Below, in pieces: positions 40,238 to 44,876 of a stretch of 44,876 bases of DNA (position 1 is the first letter of the stretch; each line of letters begins with the position of its first letter). The translations under genes and the position numbers were made by a program. Origin of the DNA: Verrucomicrobia subdivision 6 bacterium (GTDB lineage: Bacteria; Verrucomicrobiota; Verrucomicrobiia; Methylacidiphilales; Verrucolacustridaceae). Location: contig CANIEM010000009.1 of the NCBI GenBank assembly GCA_947466515.1, positions 1-44,876 of the forward strand. The letters are read 5' to 3'. The notes beneath the pieces were generated by a model. That model saw nothing but the letters and a program-made list of their open reading frames with translations. It ran no database searches and was not told the DNA's origin.

Positions 40238-42829
40238 TCAATCAGCCCAAGTGATCAAACGAAGTTCGTGCGCCTGAGTCAAAGAAGGATGGGAAGGTCT
40301 CACTCGCACATTGAAATTAAAGTTGCCCGAATCCTCTACCGAAACGCGCCCCGCATAACTTTGCCATCCATTCACTACCCCACCCGTTGCTTCCAACGGA
40401 ACCACTTTGGAAATACCCCCTGGCTCGATCGCCTTCAAATAGGCCTCCACCGCTACCTCCCCACCTTGCAAGGCTCCCAGAAATACATTAGTTGTCACCG
40501 GAACCGTATCCCCCACGCTCACCGTCGTCCGTGTCGGACCATTCCATGTGACCGCATTCGCCCGAACCTCCGGCCAAGCTTGCCGAACTTTTGCCTTCCA
40601 AACTGCTAGCTCTTTCGACTTCGCCCACTTGTTCTCCGCAAACATTCGACCTTTCTCTGATGCCTTTCGGTAAAACACCCCTGCGTAGTCTGCCACCATC
40701 CTCGAGGTATTATAAACAGGACCGATCGTCATTAAACTACGACGCACTCTCTCAATCCAACGCTTCGGCACCCCCTCAGCATCCTGATCGTAATAGAGAG
40801 GGACAATCTCGCGCCGGAGAATTTCGTAAATCGAGAAAGCATCGAACTCATCCTGCACCTCAGGCTCCAATCGGAAGGTGTCGTCTCCAATCGCCCACCC
40901 GTTCGTACCGTCATAGGCCTCATCCCACCACCCATCCCGCACGCTAAAATTTAAACAACCGTTAGTGATCACCTTCTCCCCGCTTGTTCCACTCGCTTCC
41001 AGCGGACGAGTCGGGTTATTCAACCAAACATCACAGCCATGATAAAGAAAACGGGCCACATTGAAGTCGTAATTCTCCACAAACAAGATTCGGTTCTTAA
41101 ACTGGGGCATTGCGGCAATCTGCACGATCTGCTGGATCAGCTTTTTGCCTCCCTCATCCGCTGGATGAGATTTGCCCGCAAAGAGAAACTGCACTGGGCG
41201 CTCTGAATCATTGACGATCTCCGCCAACTTATCCAGATCCCGGAAAAGTAGCGCCGCCCGCTTGTAGGTCGCAAAACGCCGTGCAAAACCTATCGTCAAG
41301 GCCTTAGGGTCAAATAGTTGATCCGTCGCCCGGATCTCACCAGGGGTCGCCCCATTTCTTAGGCGTTGGGCTCTCGCCTTGTCCCGAACAAAATTCAAAA
41401 GCTGCAACTTCAACTTCTGATGGGTCGTCCAATACTCTTTGTCTTTAAAAGCAACCCGCTTCTTCCACTCCTCCGCCTTGGCTAGGTCCTCCTCGGTCAT
41501 CGGACCTCCCTGCTTCTCTAGAAGAGCCCGAATCTCCGGCGCCATCCAAGTCATCGTGTGAATCCCATTCGTAACATGCCGAATCGGTATCTCTGGCTTC
41601 GGTACTCCTGGCCACACGTTCTGCCACATTCCGCGGGAGACCTTTCCGTGAATCGCACTCACTCCATTCGCCTGCCGTGAAAGGCGCAGAGCCAGAATCG
41701 TCATACTAAAGGGCTCCTCCTCCGTGAAAGCCCAGGGGCGCCCCAACTTAAGCAGATCCGCTAAACCAATCTTACACTCCTGCAGATAACGACCAAAATA
41801 CTCCTCCATCAGCGCAGGACTAAAGGCGTCGTTTCCTGCTGGAACGGGCGTGTGCGTCGTAAATACCCCGCTCGCCGCCACAAACTGCAGCGCTTCAATA
41901 AAGCTAAGCTTTTCCTCCACAATTAATCGGCGAATCCTCTCCAGGCCAAGAAAGGCGGCATGCCCTTCGTTCATGTGAAAAACCGAAGGCTTCAATCCCA
42001 TCGCCGCCAAAGCCTTGACCCCACCGATTCCTAAAACTATCTCCTGCCGCAACCGCATCTCGTGATCTCCACCGTACAACTGATAGGTAATTCGCCGATC
42101 ATCGATCGAGTTTTCCAGTAGATCCGTATCCAGAAGAAAAAGCCGCGTAAGCCCAATACGCACCTCCCAAGCCTTGGCCTTTACTTTTCGACCAGGCAAA
42201 TCCAACTCCACCACAACGGGACTCTTCCCATCCGCCGCCAACGCCTCACGTACTGGCAAATCTTGGAATACATTATCTACCGCCGAGGCCTCCTGCCACC
42301 CCTCCCGATTAATCTTTTGGAAAAAATAGCCGAAACGATACAGCAGCCCCACCGCCACAAAGGGCAAACCCAAATCACTAGCCGATTTACAGTGATCCCC
42401 CGCAAGAATTCCCAAACCACCAGAATAGTTAGGCAACGACTCGTGAAAGCCAAATTCCGCTGAGAAATAGGCAACGAAAGGATTGTCCTTTTTTTCTTGA
42501 GGAAGGTTTTTCGTAAACCAGGTGTCTTTTCTGTCCAAATAAGCCTTCAGCCGATCATGCATCTTCTCCACCTGATCTCGGTACGACTTATCCTTCGCCG
42601 CCGCCTCTAGCTTACCCTGCTTGATCAGACGCAACATTTTGATTGGGCTATGCCCACACGACTCCCACAACTCTGGATCCAACTCTTTAAAAAGATCCAG
42701 CGCGTCGTAATTCCAACTCCACCAAAGATTAAAAGCTAAGTTACGCAGAGATTCTAACCCTTCAGGGACACGGGGAACGACCGAGAGGGTCACCGGCCAT
42801 CTTGGCTGCAGATCCGCGACAGGTTCCAT
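40238..42829 (-). CDS. glgP: Alpha-glucan phosphorylase (GT35, DUF3417-type GlgP)
   Basis: Protein of 863 residues of the short alpha-glucan phosphorylase branch. It releases glucose-1-phosphate from glycogen or maltodextrins with pyridoxal phosphate. Residues about 10-120 are the DUF3417 domain (NLAFNLWWSWNYDA). The phosphorylase core has VAYFSAEFGFHESLPNYSGGLGILAGDH, FTTHTPVPAGND and HVTNGIHTMTW. EASGTSGEKVITNGCLNFSV holds the lysine that binds the cofactor; EKV stands where many members have MKA. About 100 C-terminal residues form a beta-rich extra domain. The gene is on the minus strand, 99 bases after the isochorismatase-like gene; no ribosome site is seen at the ATG. Confidence 0.94.
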   Translation of the reverse strand: MEPVADLQPRWPVTLSVVPRVPEGLESLRNLAFNLWWSWNYDALDLFKELDPELWESCGHSPIKMLRLIKQGKLEAAAKDKSYRDQVEKMHDRLKAYLDRKDTWFTKNLPQEKKDNPFVAYFSAEFGFHESLPNYSGGLGILAGDHCKSASDLGLPFVAVGLLYRFGYFFQKINREGWQEASAVDNVFQDLPVREALAADGKSPVVVELDLPGRKVKAKAWEVRIGLTRLFLLDTDLLENSIDDRRITYQLYGGDHEMRLRQEIVLGIGGVKALAAMGLKPSVFHMNEGHAAFLGLERIRRLIVEEKLSFIEALQFVAASGVFTTHTPVPAGNDAFSPALMEEYFGRYLQECKIGLADLLKLGRPWAFTEEEPFSMTILALRLSRQANGVSAIHGKVSRGMWQNVWPGVPKPEIPIRHVTNGIHTMTWMAPEIRALLEKQGGPMTEEDLAKAEEWKKRVAFKDKEYWTTHQKLKLQLLNFVRDKARAQRLRNGATPGEIRATDQLFDPKALTIGFARRFATYKRAALLFRDLDKLAEIVNDSERPVQFLFAGKSHPADEGGKKLIQQIVQIAAMPQFKNRILFVENYDFNVARFLYHGCDVWLNNPTRPLEASGTSGEKVITNGCLNFSVRDGWWDEAYDGTNGWAIGDDTFRLEPEVQDEFDAFSIYEILRREIVPLYYDQDAEGVPKRWIERVRRSLMTIGPVYNTSRMVADYAGVFYRKASEKGRMFAENKWAKSKELAVWKAKVRQAWPEVRANAVTWNGPTRTTVSVGDTVPVTTNVFLGALQGGEVAVEAYLKAIEPGGISKVVPLEATGGVVNGWQSYAGRVSVEDSGNFNFNVRVRPSHPSLTQAHELRLITWAD

Positions 42830-42928
42830 TAGGGTAAAGGGTGTGCTTCGCCTTCCTGAAGAGCTAGCAGAATCAAAACCTCATTACTTTTGTCTATCCA
42901 CAAGCAGTTTCACACCCACCAGGGACTA

Positions 42929-43462
42929 CTATTTGATCAAAGCCTGAATCTCCCGAAACTGGGGATGATCCGCGCTTTCCATCATTTCAAAGAGAACCGC
43001 TTCTACCGTGCTGATCACCACCCCGTCCGCCCTCATCTCCGCAAGTGCCATCTCCCGATCCCTTCCACGTCTGGAGCCCACCGCGTCGGCCACTACCACG
43101 GGAGTTAACTCCTTCAGCCTCAAATCATACACCGTTTGCCGAATACAGACGTGCGCCTCACACCCTGCCACCAAAATTCTCCTTCTCCCCAGCTTCCTTC
43201 CTGCCTCCGCCGCCGAAAAGTGGGTCTTGGCCATTGCCTTACGTCCACTTCCGGCAACTTTCAAAATCGCCGACACAGTTTTTCCCAACTTCGCGGGCAC
43301 CTGCTCCGTCAACTCAATCGGTAACCCCAAGAGATGCGCTCCCGCCACCAGAATTTCTAACCTCGCCAGCCAGTCGCTAGGTTCCTGAATTACCGCAACC
43401 AACTTCTCTTGCACATCCACCACCAAAAGACCCGTTTCCGCAATTGGCAGACGCCACGACAT
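42929..43462 (-). CDS. Isochorismatase-family cysteine hydrolase
   Basis: Protein of 177 residues with the Asp-Lys-Cys triad of the family: D16 in LLVVDVQEKL, K79 in AMAKTHFSA and C106 in GCEAHVCIRQTVYDL. The length and the GCEAHVC motif place it with the YcaC-like group of unknown substrate rather than true isochorismatases or nicotinamidases. It starts 3 bases after the acs stop, so it is cotranscribed with acetyl-CoA synthetase. TPVVVADAVGSRRGRDRE and ISTVEAVLFEMM are the usual C-terminal blocks. Confidence 0.9.
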   Translation of the reverse strand: MSWRLPIAETGLLVVDVQEKLVAVIQEPSDWLARLEILVAGAHLLGLPIELTEQVPAKLGKTVSAILKVAGSGRKAMAKTHFSAAEAGRKLGRRRILVAGCEAHVCIRQTVYDLRLKELTPVVVADAVGSRRGRDREMALAEMRADGVVISTVEAVLFEMMESADHPQFREIQALIK

Positions 43463-43465
43463 CGC

Positions 43466-44876
43466 TTACCCCTCCTCCGTGGCAGAAGATTGCAAGGAGG
43501 CCAACACGTTCAAATCCTCCAAAGTAGTCACATCCCCCTTCACCGCTCCCCCAGCCGCTACCTCTTTTAGTAACCGTCGCATGATCTTCCCGCTGCGGGT
43601 CTTGGGCAACGAATCCGTAAAGCGAATCTGGTCAGGCTTGGCAATCGGACCAATCTCTTTGCTTACCGTATCTCGCAGGGCTTTCACTAATTCAGGTCCC
43701 GATTTTTGTCCCGTCTTCAGCGTGACAAAAGCCACGATTGCCTGCCCCTTCAGATCATCTGGACGCCCCACCACCGCCGCCTCCGCTACTGCAGGATGTG
43801 TCACTAAAGCGCTCTCCACCTCCGCCGTCCCCAGGCGATGTCCTGAAACATTCAGAACGTCATCCATTCGCCCAGAAATCCAGAAGTAACCATCTTTATC
43901 TTTTTTCGCACCATCCCCCGTAAAGTAAGTTCCAGGCACCTCACTCCAGTACGTCTTCGCATACCTCTCTGCATCTCCATAAATCGAACGCAACATCGAG
44001 GGCCACGGCCTGCGAATGACTAACTTCCCCTGAACCCCCGCCTTCACCTCTTTGCCCTGATCGTCCACCACCGCTACATCCACCCCAAAGAAAGGCACTC
44101 CAGCCGATCCGGGTTTCGTGAAATTCGCCCCAGGCAAAGTCGTAATCATATGCGTCCCTGTTTCCGTCTGCCACCAAGTGTCGACAATCGGACACCGTCC
44201 GCCCCCGATCACTCGGTGATACCACATCCATGCCTCGGGATTAATCGGCTCGCCCACCGAGCCCAAAAGCCGCAGCGAAGAAAGATTGTGCTTTTGCACC
44301 CAATGATCTCCCCACCGAATAAATGCCCGAATCGCCGTTGGCGCAGTATAGAAAATAGTCACCCGATGCTTAGCGATAATCTGCCAAAATCGGTCAGGCT
44401 CAGGTTGATTGGGCGCCCCTTCATACATCAGCGTCGTTGCTCCATTACTCAAAGCCCCATACACCGTATAGCTGTGCCCCGTCACCCAACCGACATCCGC
44501 CGTGCACCAAAACAAGTCGGTCTCCTTCAGATCAAATACCAACTTGGTGCTCAAATGAGCCCCCAATAGATAACCCGCCGTCGTATGCAAAATCCCTTTC
44601 GGCTTCCCCGTGCTCCCGCTGGTATAGAGAATAAAAAGAGGATGTTCGCTCTCCAACTTTTCTGGCGCGCAGTCAGTAGGCTGGTGCGCCACCAACTCAT
44701 GCCACCAGCGATCGATTTCATTCAACTTCTCCACCGTCCCAGTCCTCTTGCAAACAATCACCCTCCGCACCTCAGGACAGGCCACCACCGCCTGATCAAC
44801 ATTCGGCTTGAGCTGCACCACTTGCCCACGCCGATAACCACCATCGGCCGTAATCACCAAGGTCGCTCCACAATCG
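43466..44876 (-). CDS. acs: Acetyl-CoA synthetase, N-terminal part beyond the window
   Basis: The C-terminal ~470 residues of an AMP-forming acetyl-CoA synthetase (full length usually about 650). It activates acetate to acetyl-AMP and then acetyl-CoA. Visible are the P-loop [58 protein letters not shown], the hinge region [23 protein letters not shown] and the conserved [17 protein letters not shown], whose lysine is the usual acetylation site. The frame runs off the window at 44876 and is open to the edge (DCGAT precedes the first possible internal start), so it is partial, not truncated in nature. The isochorismatase-like gene follows. Confidence 0.96.
   Translation of the reverse strand, partial: DCGATLVITADGGYRRGQVVQLKPNVDQAVVACPEVRRVIVCKRTGTVEKLNEIDRWWHELVAHQPTDCAPEKLESEHPLFILYTSGSTGKPKGILHTTAGYLLGAHLSTKLVFDLKETDLFWCTADVGWVTGHSYTVYGALSNGATTLMYEGAPNQPEPDRFWQIIAKHRVTIFYTAPTAIRAFIRWGDHWVQKHNLSSLRLLGSVGEPINPEAWMWYHRVIGGGRCPIVDTWWQTETGTHMITTLPGANFTKPGSAGVPFFGVDVAVVDDQGKEVKAGVQGKLVIRRPWPSMLRSIYGDAERYAKTYWSEVPGTYFTGDGAKKDKDGYFWISGRMDDVLNVSGHRLGTAEVESALVTHPAVAEAAVVGRPDDLKGQAIVAFVTLKTGQKSGPELVKALRDTVSKEIGPIAKPDQIRFTDSLPKTRSGKIMRRLLKEVAAGGAVKGDVTTLEDLNVLASLQSSATEEG

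Overview
The window is ordinary chromosomal DNA from a Gram-negative, LPS-bearing and hopanoid-making bacterium. It is most likely a member of the Verrucomicrobiota within the PVC group. The pointers are a double-length UvrA of the kind known from Chlamydiae and relatives, an OmpL-like beta-barrel porin, a protein built of W-x(n)-DP-x-AA-x-x-W repeats, Kdo kinase and heptosyltransferase genes, and squalene-hopene genes. The phylum is an inference. No IS element, phage, CRISPR array, tRNA or rRNA gene was seen, and no gene-free stretch exceeds 300 bases. C outnumbers G on the + strand even inside minus-strand genes, which suggests that the + strand is the lagging strand here.

Layout. 1-1020: a Phd/VapC-type toxin-antitoxin pair and L-rhamnose mutarotase. 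1186-8084: an ene-reductase and the fused tandem uvrA. 8169-15954: a flippase-like membrane protein, an FmdB-like protein without its usual zinc cysteines, a GPP34 homologue divergent from an iron-sulfur photolyase, a repeat protein, a YgaP-like rhodanese, RluE, DUF2256 and YebC. 15987-17883: a PfkB sugar kinase and class I fructose-bisphosphate aldolase. 17978-19056: a small membrane protein coupled to a PD-(D/E)xK-like protein that has no usual start codon. 19069-22066: small secreted proteins, then Kdo kinase and heptosyltransferase. 22054-28551: a porin, PPK2, an alpha/beta hydrolase with a cysteine nucleophile, Sel1 repeats, DUF1232 and many small secreted or membrane proteins. 28554-34034: a minus-strand run lexA-trpS-scpA-scpB-pheA-coiled-coil membrane protein. 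34118-40114: the hopanoid locus hpnC and an hpnD-hpnE fusion, converging on shc and hpnG. 40238-44876: alpha-glucan phosphorylase, an isochorismatase-type hydrolase and acetyl-CoA synthetase, the last cut by the window edge.

How genes work together. HpnC, HpnD and HpnE would turn farnesyl diphosphate into squalene, Shc would cyclise it to hopene, and HpnG would act later on adenosylhopane. KdkA and the GT9 enzyme belong to LPS core assembly. ScpA and ScpB join SMC in chromosome segregation. UvrA, the photolyase and LexA are separate parts of DNA-damage handling.

The most useful general observation concerns promoters. Many first genes of transcription units have a -35-like hexamer (best form TTGACC) that begins 33-37 bases before the start codon, with a -10-like hexamer ending about 4-8 bases before it. 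Shine-Dalgarno sequences are usually not seen. That geometry places the transcript start at or next to the start codon, so leaderless or near-leaderless mRNAs may be the rule. The pattern also helped choose several starts, for example shc, the ygaP-like gene and a 38-residue membrane protein at 26564.
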